64,000 bases of DNA from Gordius sp. MW1 (Eukaryota > Nematomorpha > Gordioida > Gordea > Gordiidae): positions 15,012,060 through 15,076,059 of the forward strand of contig OZ038529.1 in assembly GCA_964036665.1 (NCBI GenBank), read 5' to 3'. The notes under the pieces were generated by a model. That model made no database searches and was not told the DNA's origin. It worked only from the letters and a program-made list of their open reading frames with translations. The translations under genes were made by a program, and so were the position numbers. Shown in pieces: positions 24,300 to 36,683 of this stretch. Position 1 is the stretch's first letter, and every line of letters starts with the position of its first letter.

Positions 24300-27200
24300 A
24301 TGTGAAAGAGCATGAAAAAATATGTAAAAGTAAGCCAATTTGAGAATCCTATTATCCTCGATTTACTTCCGAAAAGAGGTTTTACGCTGCCAAAACTATT
24401 CATTTTGACAAAAGACAACGTTTTATTGTTGCGATTAGTTTGTTGTATCGCAACGTGAGTGCTGAATTTTTCAAAAATGCATTATGCGATCAAGATTTCA
24501 AAGTAATAGTTTTTTGATTCTGAAAAATTTTTACTTGGGATCATAGAAACCACGTCTGAAAACGACAACTTTCATCGGATGAATACGGTTCAAAGAAAAA
24601 TATGTGAAAAACTTTGAGGTAAAAATATTTATTTTTTTCGATTCTATGTGAAAGAGCATGAAAAAATATGTAAAAGTAAGCCAATTTGAGAATACTATTA
24701 TCCTCGATTGACTTCCGAAAAGAGGTTTTAAGCTGCGAGAACTATCATTTTGACAAAAGACAACGTTTTATTGTTGCGATTAGTTTGTTGTATCGCAACG
24801 TGATGCTTAATTTTTGCAAATGACTCTATGTGATCATGATTTCAAAGTAATAGTTTTCAGATTCTGATAAATTTTTACTTGGGATCATAGAAACCACGTC
24901 TGAAAACGACAACTTTCATCGGATGAATACGGTTCAAAGAAAAATATGTGAAAAATTTTGAGGTAAAAATATTTATTTTTTTCGATTCTATGTGAAAGAG
25001 CATAAAAAAATATATAAAAGTAAGCCAATTTGAGAATCCTATTATCCTCGATTGACTTCCGCAAAGAGGTTTTAAGCTGCGAGAACTATCATTTTGACAA
25101 AAGACAACGTTTTATTGTTGCGATTAGTTTGTTGTATCGCAACGTGAATGTTTAATTTTTCAAAATGCACTATGCGATCATGATTTCAAAGTAATAGTTT
25201 TTTGATTCTGATAAATTTTTACTTGGGATCATAGAAACCACGTCTGAAAACGACAACTTTCATCGGATGAATACGGTTCAAAGAAAAATATGTGAAAAAT
25301 TTTGAGGTAAAAATATTTATTTTTCGATTCTATGTGAAAGAGCATAAAAAAATATATAAAAGTAAGCCAATTTGAGAATCCTATTATCCTCGATTGACTT
25401 CCGCAAAGAGGTTTTAAGCTGCGAGAACTATCATTTTGACAAAAGACAACGTTTTATTGTTGCGATTAGTTTGTTGTATCGCAACGTGAATGTTTAATTT
25501 TTCAAAATGCACTATGCGATCATGATTTCAAAGTAATAGTTTTTTGATTCTGATAAATTTTTACTTGGGATCATAGAAACCACGTCTGAAAACGACAACT
25601 TTCATCGGATGAATACGGTTCAAAGAAAAATATGTGAAAAATTTTGAGGTAAAAATATTTTTTTTTTTCGATTCTATGTGAAAGAGCATGAAAAAATATA
25701 TAAAGGTAAGCCAATTTGAGAATCCTATTATCCTCGATTGACTTCCGCAAAGAGGTTTTAAGCTGCCAAAACTATTCATTTTGACAAAAGACAACGTTTT
25801 ATTGTTGCGATTAGTTTGTTGTATCGCAATGTGAGTGCTGAATTTTTGAAAACTGCTCTATGCGATTATGTTTTCAAAGTAATAGTTTTTAGATTCTGAT
25901 ACATTTTTACTTGGGATCATAGAAACCACGTCTGAAAACTACAACTTTCATCGGATAAATACGGTTCAAATAAAAATATGTGAAAAATTTTGAGGTAAAA
26001 ATATTTATTTTTTTCGATTTTATGTGAAAGAGCATAAAAAAATATGTAAAAGTAAGCCAATTTGAGAATCCTATTATCCTCGATTGACTTCCGAAAAGAG
26101 GTTTTAAGCTGCGAGAACTATCATTTTGACAAAAGACAACGTTTTATTGTTGCGATTAGTTTGTTGTATCGCAACGTGATGCTTAATTTTTGCAAATGAC
26201 TCTATGTGATCATGATTTCAAAGTAATAGTTTTCAGATTCTGATAAATTTTTACTTGGGATCATAGAAACCACGTCTGAAAACGACAACTTTCATCGGAT
26301 GAATACGGTTCAAAGAAAAATATGTGAAAAATTTTGAGGTAAAAATATTTATTTTTTTCGATTCTATGTGAAAGAGCATAAAAAAATATATAAAAGTAAG
26401 CCAATTTGAGAATCCTATTATCCTCGATTGACTTCCGCAAAGAGGTTTTAAGCTGCGAGAACTATCATTTTGACAAAAGACAACGTTTTATTGTTGCGAT
26501 TAGTTTGTTGTATCGCAACGTGAATGTTTAATTTTTCAAAATGCACTATGCGATCATGATTTCAAAGTAATAGTTTTTTGATTCTGATAAATTTTTACTT
26601 GGGATCATAGAAACCACGTCTGAAAACGACAACTTTCATCGGATGAATACGGTTCAAAGAAAAATATGTGAAAAATTTTGAGGTAAAAATATTTATTTTT
26701 TTCGATTCTATGTGAAAGAGCATGAAAAAATATATAAAGGTAAGCCAATTTGAGAATCCTATTATCCTCGATTGACTTCCGCAAAGAGGTTTTAAGCTGC
26801 CAAAACTATTCATTTTGACAAAAGACAACGTTTTATTGTTGCGATTAGTTTGATGTATCGCAATGTGAGTGCTGAATTTTTGAAAACTGCTCTATGCGAT
26901 TATGTTTTCAAAGTAATAGTTTTTAGATTCTGATACATTTTTACTTGGGATCATAGAAACCACGTCTGAAAACTACAACTTTCATCGGATAAATACGGTT
27001 CAAATAAAAATATGTGAAAAATTTTGAGGTAAAAATATTTATTTTTTTCGATTTTATGTGAAAGAGCATAAAAAAATATGTAAAAGTAAGCCAATTTGAG
27101 AATCCTATTATCCTCGATTTACTTCCGAAAAGAGGTTTTACGCTGCCAAAACTATTCATTTTGACAAAAGACAACGTTTTATTGTTGCGATTAGTTTGTT

Positions 27201-27401
27201 GTATCGCAACGTGAGTGCTGAATTTTTCAAAAATGCATTATGCGATCAAGATTTCAACGTAATAGTTTTTTGATTCTGATAAATTTTTACTTGGGATCAT
27301 AGAAACCACGTCTGAAAACGACAACTTTCATCGGATGAATACGGTTCAAAGAAAAATATGTGAAAAATTTTGAGGTAAAAATATTTATTTTTTTCGATTC
27401 T
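24300..27401 (+). repeat. Mixed block H-B-E-E-A-B-E-A-H
   Basis: Nine monomers. H-B-E-E-A at the start and A-H at the end are pieces of the same cycle that is amplified at 33242-41148 (B-E-E-A-H), including the TTTTACGCTGCC, CGCAATGTG and GGATAAATACGG markers. The second H (27056) already carries TTTCAACGTAATAG, found in the H monomers of the later HOR. This block looks like an early or rearranged version of that HOR. Confidence 0.82.
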
Positions 27402-28763
27402 ATGTGAAAGAGCATGAAAAAATATGTAAAAGTAAGCCAATTTGAGAATCCTATTATCCTCGATTGACTTCCGAAAAGAGGTTTTAAGCTGCGAGAACTA
27501 TCATTTTGACAAAAGACAACGTTTTATTGTTGCGATTAGTTTGTTGTATCGCAACGTGATGCTTAATTTTTGCAAATGACTCTATGCGATCATGATTTCA
27601 AAGTAATAGTTTTCAGATTCTGATAAATTTTTACTTGGGATCATAGAAACCACGTCTGAAAACGACAACTTTCATCGGATGAATACGGTTCAAAGAAAAA
27701 TATGTGAAAAATTTTGAGGTAAAAATATTTATTTTTTTCGATTCTATGTGAAAGAGCATGAAAAAATATATAAAAGTAAGCCAATTTGAGAATCCTATTA
27801 TCCTCGATTGACTTCCGCAAAGAGGTTTTAAGCTGCGAGAACTATCATTTTGACAAAAGACAACGTTTTATTGTTGCGATTAGTTTGTTGTATCGCAACG
27901 TGAATGTTTAATTTTTCAAAATGCACTATGCGATCATGATTTCAAAGTAATAGTTTTTTGATTCTGATAAATTTTTACTTGGGATCATAGAAACCACGTC
28001 TGAAAACGACAACTTTCATCGGATGCATACGGTTGAAAGAAAAATTTGTGATAAATTTTGAGGTAAAAATATTTATTTTTTTCGATTCTATGTGAAATAG
28101 CATGAAAAAAATATATAAGTAAGCCAATTTGAGAATCCTATTATCCTCGATTTACTTCCGAAAGAGGTTTTAAGCTGCGAGAACTATCATTTTGACAAAA
28201 GACAACGTTTTATTGTTGCGAATCGCAACGTGATGCTTAATTTTTGAAAATGACTCTATGCGATCATGATTTCAAAGTAATAGTTTTCAGATTCTGATAA
28301 ATTTTTACTTGGGATCATAGAAACCACGTCTGAAAACGACAACTTTCATCGGATGAATACGGTTCAAAGAAAAATATGTGAAAAATTTTGAGGTAAAAAT
28401 ATTTATTTTTTTCGATTCTATGTGAAAGAGCATGAAAAAATATATAAAAGTAAGCCAATTTGAGAATCCTATTATCCTCGATTGACTTCCGCAAAGAGGT
28501 TTTAAGCTGCGAGAACTATCATTTTGACAAAAGACAACGTTTTATTGTTGCGATTAATTTGTTGTATCGCAACGTGAATGTTTAATTTTTCAAAATGCAC
28601 TATGCGATCATGATTTCAAAGTAATAGTTTTTTGATTCTGATAAATTTTTACTTGGGATCATAGAAACCACGTCTGAAAACGACAACTTTCATCGGATGA
28701 ATACGGTTCAAAGAAAAATATTTGAAAAATTTTGAGGTAAAAATATTTATTTTTTTCGATTCT
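27402..28763 (+). repeat. Partial third copy of the 7-mer HOR (B-E/C-B'-E, 1362 bp)
   Basis: Four monomers with the same length (1362 bp) and order as 19517-20878, including the E/C switch and the loop-deleted monomer. It lies about 4.1 kb beyond the end of the second 7-mer, separated by other monomers, so it was moved or left behind by a larger exchange. Differences include GATTAATTTG near 28554 and AATATTTGAAAAA near 28717. Confidence 0.87.
28215..28229. repeat. Loop-deleted inverted repeat
   Basis: GTTGCGAATCGCAAC, the fourth and last copy seen in the window, in the displaced part of the 7-mer. Confidence 0.87.
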
Positions 28764-31700
28764 ATGTGAAAGAGCATGAAAAAATATGTAAAAGTAAGCC
28801 AATTTGAGAATCCTATTATCCTCGATTGACTTCCGCAAAGAGGTTTTAAGCTGCGAGAACTATCATTTTGACAAAAGACAACGTTTTATTGTTGCGATTA
28901 GTTTGTTGTATCGCAACGTGATGCTTAATTTTTGAAAATGACTCTATGCGATCATGATTTCAAAGTAATAGTTTTCTGATTCTGATAAATTTTTACTTTT
29001 TATCATGGAAACCATGTCTGAAAACGACAACTTTCATCGGATGCATACGGTTCAAAGAAAAATATGTGAAAAATTTTGAGGTAAAAATATTTATTTTTTT
29101 CGATTCTATGTGAAAGAGCATGAAAAAATATATAAAAGTAAGCCAATTTGAGAATCCTATTATCCTCGATTGACTTCCGAAAAGAGGTTTTAAGCTGCGA
29201 GAACTATCATTTTGACAAAAGACAACGTTTTATTGTTGCGATAAGTTTGTTGTATCGCAACGTGAATGATTAATTTTTCAAAAATGCATTATGCGATCAT
29301 GATTTCAAAGTAATAGTTTTCTGATTCTGATAAATTTTTACTTTTTATCATGGAAACCACGTCTGAAAACGACAACTTTTATCGGATGCATACGGTTGAA
29401 AGAAAAATTTGTGAAAAATTTTGAGGTAAAAACATTTATTTTTTTCGATTCTATGTGAAAAAGCATGAAAAAATATATATAAGTAAGCCAATTTGAGAAT
29501 CCTATTATCCTCGATTTACTTCCGAAAAGAGGTTTTAAGCTGCGAGAACTATCATTTTGACAAAAGACAACGTTTTATTGTTGCGATTAGTTTGTTTTAT
29601 CGCAACGTGAGTGCTTAATTTTTCAAAAATGCACTATGCGATCATGATTTCAAAGTAATAGTTTTTTGATTCTGATAAATTTTTACTTGGGATTATAGAA
29701 ACCAGGTCTGAAAACGACAACTTTCATCGGATGAATACGGTTCAAAGAAAAATATGTGAAAAATTTTGAGGTAAAAATATTTATTTTTTTCGATTCTATG
29801 TGAAAGAGCATGAAAAAATATGTAAAAGTAAGCCAATTTGAGAATCCTATTATCCTCGATTTACTTCCGCAAAGAGGTTTTAAGCTGCGAGAACTATCAT
29901 TTTGACAAAAGACAACGTTTTATTGTTGCGATTAGTTTGTTGTATCGCAACGTGATGCTTAATTTTTGAAAATGACTCTATGCGATCATGATTTCAAAGT
30001 AATAGTTTTCTGATTCTGATAAATTTTTACTTTTTATCATGGAAACCATGTCTGAAAACGACAACTTTCATCGGATGCATACGGTTCAAAGAAAAATATG
30101 TGAAAAATTTTGAGGTAAAAATATTTATTTTTTTCGATTCTATGTGAAAGAGCATGAAAAAATATATAAAAGTAAGCCAATTTGAGAATCCTATTATCCT
30201 CGATTGACTTCCGCAAAGAGGTTTTAAGCTGCGAGAACTATCATTTTGACAAAAGACAACGTTTTATTGTTGCGATAAGTTTGTTGTATCGCAACGTGAA
30301 TGATTAATATTTCAAAAATGCATTATGCGATCATGATTTCAAAGTAATAGTTTTCTGATTCTGATAAATTTTTACTTTTTATCATGGAAACCACGTCTGA
30401 AAACGACAACTTTTATCGGATGCATACGGTTGAAAGAAAAATTTGTGAAAAATTTTGAGGTAAAAACATTTATTTTTTTCGATTCTATGTGAATATGCAT
30501 GAAAAAATATATATAAGTAAGCCAATTTGAGAATCCTATTATCCTCGATTTACTTCCGAAAAGAGGTTTTAAGCTGCGAGAACTATCATTTTGACAAAAG
30601 ACAACGTTTTATTGTTGCGATTAGTTTGTTGTATCGCAACGTGATGCTTAATTTTTGAAAATGACTCTATGCGATCATGATTTCAAAGTAATAGTTTTCT
30701 GATTCTGATAAATTTTTACTTTTTATCATGGAAACCATGTCTGAAAACGACAACTTTCATCGGATGCATACGGTTCAAAGAAAAATATGTGAAAAATTTT
30801 GAGGTAAAAATATTTATTTTTTTCGATTCTATGTGAAAGAGCATGAAAATATATATAAAAGTAAGCCAATTTGAGAATCCTATTATCCTCGATTTACTTC
30901 CGCAAAGAGGTTTTAAGCTGCGAGAACTATCATTTTGACAAAAGACAACGTTTTATTGTTGCGATTAGTTTGTTGTATCGCAACGTGAGTGCTGAATTTT
31001 TGAAAACTGCTCTATGCGATTATGATTTCAAAGTAATAGCTTTTAGATTCTGATAAATTTTTACTTGGGATCATAGAAACCACGTCTGAAAACTACAACT
31101 TTCATGGGATGAATACGGTTCAAAGAAAAATATGTGAAAAATTTTGAGGTAAAAATATTTATTTTTTTCGATTCTATGTGAAAGAGCATGAAAAAATATA
31201 TAAAAGTAAGCCAATTTGAGAATCCTATTATCCTCGATTGACTTCCGAAAAGAGGTTTTAAGCTGCGAGAACTATCATTTTGACAAAAGACAACGTTTTA
31301 TTGTTGCGATTAGTTTGTTGTATCGCAACGTGATGCTTAATTTTTGAAAATGACTCTATGCGATCATGATTTCAAAGTAATAGGTTTCTGATTCTGATAT
31401 ATTTTTACTTTTTATCATGGAAACCATGTCTGAAAACGACAACTTTCATCGGATGCATACGGTTCAAAGTAAAATATGTGAAAAATTTTGAGGTAAAAAT
31501 ATTTATTTTTTTCGATTCTATGTGAAAGAGCATGAAAAAATATATAAAAGTAAGCCAATTTGAGAATCCTATTATCCTCGATTGACTTCCGCAAAGAGGT
31601 TTTAAGCTGCGAGAACTATCATTTTGACAAAAGACAACGTTTTATTGTTGCGATAAGTTTGTTGTATCGCAACGTGAATGATTAATTTTTCAAAAATGCA

Positions 31701-33241
31701 TTATGCGATCATGATTTCAAAGTAATAGTTTTCTGATTCTGATAAATTTTTACTTTTTATCATGGAAACCACGTCTGAAAACGACAACTTTTATCGGATG
31801 CATACGGTTGAAAGAAAAATTTGTGAAAAATTTTGAGGTAAAAACATTTATTTTTTTCGATTCTATGTGAAAAAGCATGAAAAAATATATATAAGTAAGC
31901 CAATTTGAGAATCCTATTATCCTCGATTTACTTCCGAAAAGAGGTTTTAAGCTGCGAGAACTATCATTTTGACAAAAGACAACGTTTTATTGTTGCGATT
32001 AGTTTGTTGTATCGCAACGTGAGTGCTTAATTTTTCAAAAATGCACTATGCGATCATGATTTCAAAGTAATAGTTTTTTGATTCTGATAAATTTTTACTT
32101 GGGATTATAGAAACCAGGTCTGAAAACGACAACTTTCATCGGTTGAATACGGTTCAAAGAAAAATATGTGAAAAATTTTGAGGTAAAAATATTTATTTTT
32201 TTCGATTCTATGTGAAAGAACATGAAAAAATATGTAAAAGTAAGCCAATTTGAGAATCCTATTATCCTCGATTTACTTCCGAAAAGAGGTTTTAAGCTGC
32301 CAAAACTATTCATTTTGACAAAAGACAACGTTTTATTGTTGCGATTAGTTTGTTGTATCGCAACGTGAGTGCTGAATTTTTGAAAACTGCTCTATGCGAT
32401 TATGATTTCAAAGTAATAGCTTTTAGATTCTGATAAATTTTTACTTGGGATCATAGAAACCACGTCTGAAAACTACAACTTTCATGGGATGAATACGGTA
32501 CAAAGAAAAATATGTGAAAAATTTTGAGGTAAAAATATTTATTTTTTTCGATTCTATGTGAAAGAGCATGAAAAAATATGTAAAAGTAAGCCAATTTGAG
32601 AATCCTATTATCCTGCATTTACTTCCGAAAAGAGGTAAGCTGCCAAAACTATTCTATTGACAAAAGACAACGTTTTATTGTTGCGATTAGTTTGTTGTAT
32701 CGCAACGTGATGCTTAATTTTTGAAAATGACTCTATGCGATCATGATTTCAAAGTAATAGTTTTCAGATTCTGATAAATTTTTACTTGGGATCATAGAAA
32801 CCACGTCTGAAAACGACAACTTTCATCGGATGCATACGGTTGAAAGAAAAATTTGTGAAAAATTTTGAGGTAAAAACATTTATTTTTTTCGATTCTATGT
32901 GAAAGAGCATGAAAAAATATATATAAGTAAGCCAATTTGAGAATCCTATTATCCTCGATTTACTTCCGAAAAGAGGTTTTAAGCTGCGAGAACTATCATT
33001 TTGACAAAAGACAACGTTTTATTGTTGCGATTAGTTTGTTGTATCGCAACGTGAGTGCTTAATTTTTCAAAAATGCACTATGCGATCATGATTTCAAAGT
33101 AATAGTTTTTTGATTCTGATAAATTTTTACTTGGGATCATAGAAACCACGTCTGAAAACGACAACTTTCATCGGATGAATACGGTTCAAAGAAAAATATG
33201 TGAAAAATTTTGAGGTAAAAATATTTATTTTTTTCGATTCT
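28764..33241 (+). repeat. B'/F/D/A block (13 monomers)
   Basis: Order B'-F-D-B'-F-B'-A-B'-F-D-A-B'-D. New variants first seen here are GCGATAAGTTTG with GTGAATGATTAA (type F), AAAAACATTTATTT, and CATGGAAACCATG in B'. A loose period of B'-F-D/B' is visible but no exact HOR. The monomer near 32560-32900 has lost the TTTT of AGAGGTTTTAAG and reads CTATTCTATTGAC in place of CTATTCATTTTGAC, a spelling that returns in the 8-mer at 44599. Confidence 0.82.
29004..29016. repeat. Short hairpin CATGG-AAA-CCATG
   Basis: Both arms differ from the type C hairpin (CGTGG-AAA-CCACG) by one base each, and the pairing is kept. Further copies lie at 30038-30050, 30727-30739, 31416-31428, 42770-42782 and 43459-43471. 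All are B' monomers, so they may share one ancestor. Confidence 0.6.
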
Positions 33242-34962
33242 ATGTGAAAGAACATGAAAAAATATGTAAAAGTAAGCCAATTTGAGAATCCTATTATCCT
33301 CGATTGACTTCCGAAAAGAGGTTTTAAGCTGCGAGAACTATCATTTTGACAAAAGACAACGTTTTATTGTTGCGATTAGTTTGTTGTATCGCAACGTGAT
33401 GCTTAATTTTTGCAAATGACTCTATGCGATCATTTCAAAGTAATAGTTTTCAGATTCTGATAAATTTTTACTTGGGATCATAGAAACCACGTCTGAAAAC
33501 GACAACTTTCATCGGATGAATACGGTTCAAAGAAAAATATGTGAAAAATTTTGAGGTAAAAATATTTATTTTTTTCGATTCTACGTGAAAGAGCATAAAA
33601 AAATATATAAAAGTAAGCCAATTTGAGAATCCTATTATCCTCGATTGACTTCCGCAAAGAGGTTTTAAGCTGCGAGAACTATCATTTTGACAAAAGACAA
33701 CGTTTTATTGTTGCGATTAGTTTGTTGTATCGCAACGTGAATGTTTAATTTTTCAAAATGCACTATGCGATCATGATTTCAAAGTAATAGTTTTTTGATT
33801 CTGATAAATTTTTACTTGGGATCATAGAAACCACGTCTGAAAACGACAACTTTCATCGGATGAATACGGTTCAAAGAAAAATATGTGAAAAATTTTGAGG
33901 TAAAAATATTTATTTTTTTTGATTCTATGTGAAAGAGCATGAAAAAATATATAAAAGTAAGCCAATTTGAGAATCCTATTATCCTCGATTGACTTCCGCA
34001 AAGAGGTTTTAAGCTGCGAGAACTATCATTTTGACAAAAGACAACGTTTTATTGTTGCGATTAGTTTGTTGTATCGCAACGTGAATGTTTAATTTTTCAA
34101 AATGCACTATGCGATCATGATTTCAAAGTAATAGTTTTTTGATTCTGATAAATTTTTACTTGGGATCATAGAAACCACGTCTGAAAACGATAACTTTCAT
34201 CGGATGAATACGGTTCAAAGAAAAATATGTGAAAAATTTTGAGGTAAAAATATTTATTTTTTTCGATTCTATGTGAAAGAGCATGAAAAAATATATAAAG
34301 GTAAGCCAATTTGAGAATCCTATTATCCTCGATTGACTTCCGCAAAGAGGTTTTAAGCTGCCAAAACTATTCATTTTGACAAAAGACAACGTTTTATTGT
34401 TGCGATTAGTTTGTTGTATCGCAATGTGAGTGCTGAATTTTTGAAAACTGCTCTATGCGATTATGTTTTCAAAGTAATAGTTTTTAGATTCTGATACATT
34501 TTTACTTGGGATCATAGAAACCACGTCTGAAAACTACAACTTTCATCGGATAAATACGGTTCAAATAAAAATATGTGAAAAATTTTGAGGTAAAAATATT
34601 TATTTTTTTCGATTTTATGTGAAAGAGCATAAAAAAATATGTAAAAGTAAGCCAATTTGAGAATCCTATTATCCTCGATTTACTTCCGAAAAGAGATTTT
34701 ACGCTGCCAAAACTATTCATTTTGACAAAAGACAACGTTTTATTGTTGCGATTAGTTTGTTGTATCGCAACGTGAGTGCTGAATTTTTCAAAAATGCATT
34801 ATGCGATCAAGATTTCAACGTAATAGTTTTTTGATTCTGATAAATTTTTACTTGGGATCATAGAAACCACGTCTGAAAACGACAACTTTCATCGGATGAA
34901 TACGGTTCAAAGAAAAATATGTGAAAAATTTTGAGGTAAAAATATTTATTTTTTTCGATTCT
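33242..34962 (+). repeat. 5-mer HOR copy 1 (B-E-E-A-H, 1721 bp)
   Basis: Five monomers. Unit-specific markers are GAACATG in the start, GCGATCATTTCAAAG (3-bp loss) in B, TTCTACGTGAAAG and GAGCATAAAAAAATATA at the first E, TTTTTTTTGATTCTATG before the second, AAACGATAAC with AAAGGTAAGCC ahead of A, CGCAATGTG in A, AGAGATTTTACGCTGCC and TTTCAACGTAATAG in H. All recur at 1720 to 1721 bp. Confidence 0.94.
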
Positions 34963-36683
34963 ATGTGAAAGAACATGAAAAAATATGTAAAAGTAAGCCA
35001 ATTTGAGAATCCTATTATCCTCGATTGACTTCCGAAAAGAGGTTTTAAGCTGCGAGAACTATCATTTTGACAAAAGACAACGTTTTATTGTTGCGATTAG
35101 TTTGTTGTATCGCAACGTGATGCTTAATTTTTGCAAATGACTCTATGCGATCATTTCAAAGTAATAGTTTTCAGATTCTGATAAATTTTTACTTGGGATC
35201 ATAGAAACCACGTCTGAAAACGACAACTTTCATCGGATGAATACGGTTCAAAGAAAAATATGTGAAAAATTTTGAGGTAAAAATATTTATTTTTTTCGAT
35301 TCTACGTGAAAGAGCATAAAAAAATATATAAAAGTAAGCCAATTTGAGAATCCTATTATCCTCGATTGACTTCCGCAAAGAGGTTTTAAGCTGCGAGAAC
35401 TATCATTTTGACAAAAGACAACGTTTTATTGTTGCGATTAGTTTGTTGTATCGCAACGTGAATGTTTAATTTTTCAAAATGCACTATGCGATCATGATTT
35501 CAAAGTAATAGTTTTTTGATTCTGATAAATTTTTACTTGGGATCATAGAAACCACGTCTGAAAACGACAACTTTCATCGGATGAATACGGTTCAAAGAAA
35601 AATATGTGAAAAATTTTGAGGTAAAAATATTTATTTTTTTTGATTCTATGTGAAAGAGCATGAAAAAATATATAAAAGTAAGCCAATTTGAGAATCCTAT
35701 TATCCTCGATTGACTTCCGCAAAGAGGTTTTAAGCTGCGAGAACTATCATTTTGACAAAAGACAACGTTTTATTGTTGCGATTAGTTTGTTGTATCGCAA
35801 CGTGAATGTTTAATTTTTCAAAATGCACTATGCGATCATGATTTCAAAGTAATAGTTTTTTGATTCTGATAAATTTTTACTTGGGATCATAGAAACCACG
35901 TCTGAAAACGATAACTTTCATCGGATGAATACGGTTCAAAGAAAAATATGTGAAAAATTTTGAGGTAAAAATATTTATTTTTTTCGATTCTATGTGAAAG
36001 AGCATGAAAAAATATATAAAGGTAAGCCAATTTGAGAATCCTATTATCCTCGATTGACTTCCGCAAAGAGGTTTTAAGCTGCCAAAACTATTCATTTTGA
36101 CAAAAGACAACGTTTTATTGTTGCGATTAGTTTGTTGTATCGCAATGTGAGTGCTGAATTTTTGAAAACTGCTCTATGCGATTATGTTTTCAAAGTAATA
36201 GTTTTTAGATTCTGATACATTTTTACTTGGGATCATAGAAACCACGTCTGAAAACTACAACTTTCATCGGATAAATACGGTTCAAATAAAAATATGTGAA
36301 AAATTTTGAGGTAAAAATATTTATTTTTTTCGATTTTATGTGAAAGAGCATAAAAAAATATGTAAAAGTAAGCCAATTTGAGAATCCTATTATCCTCGAT
36401 TTACTTCCGAAAAGAGATTTTACGCTGCCAAAACTATTCATTTTGACAAAAGACAACGTTTTATTGTTGCGATTAGTTTGTTGTATCGCAACGTGAGTGC
36501 TGAATTTTTCAAAAATGCATTATGCGATCAAGATTTCAACGTAATAGTTTTTTGATTCTGATAAATTTTTACTTGGGATCATAGAAACCACGTCTGAAAA
36601 CGACAACTTTCATCGGATGAATACGGTTCAAAGAAAAATATGTGAAAAATTTTGAGGTAAAAATATTTATTTTTTTCGATTCT
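34963..36683 (+). repeat. 5-mer HOR copy 2 (1721 bp)
   Basis: Same length and same ordered markers as the first copy, with no difference that I noticed by eye in the marker positions. This is one of the most homogeneous parts of the window. Confidence 0.94.

Noticed and set aside
30871-31053. Single plus-strand 60-codon open frame.
   Set aside because: It lies across ordinary B'/A satellite sequence; the same region in neighbouring monomers is not open. Chance frame.
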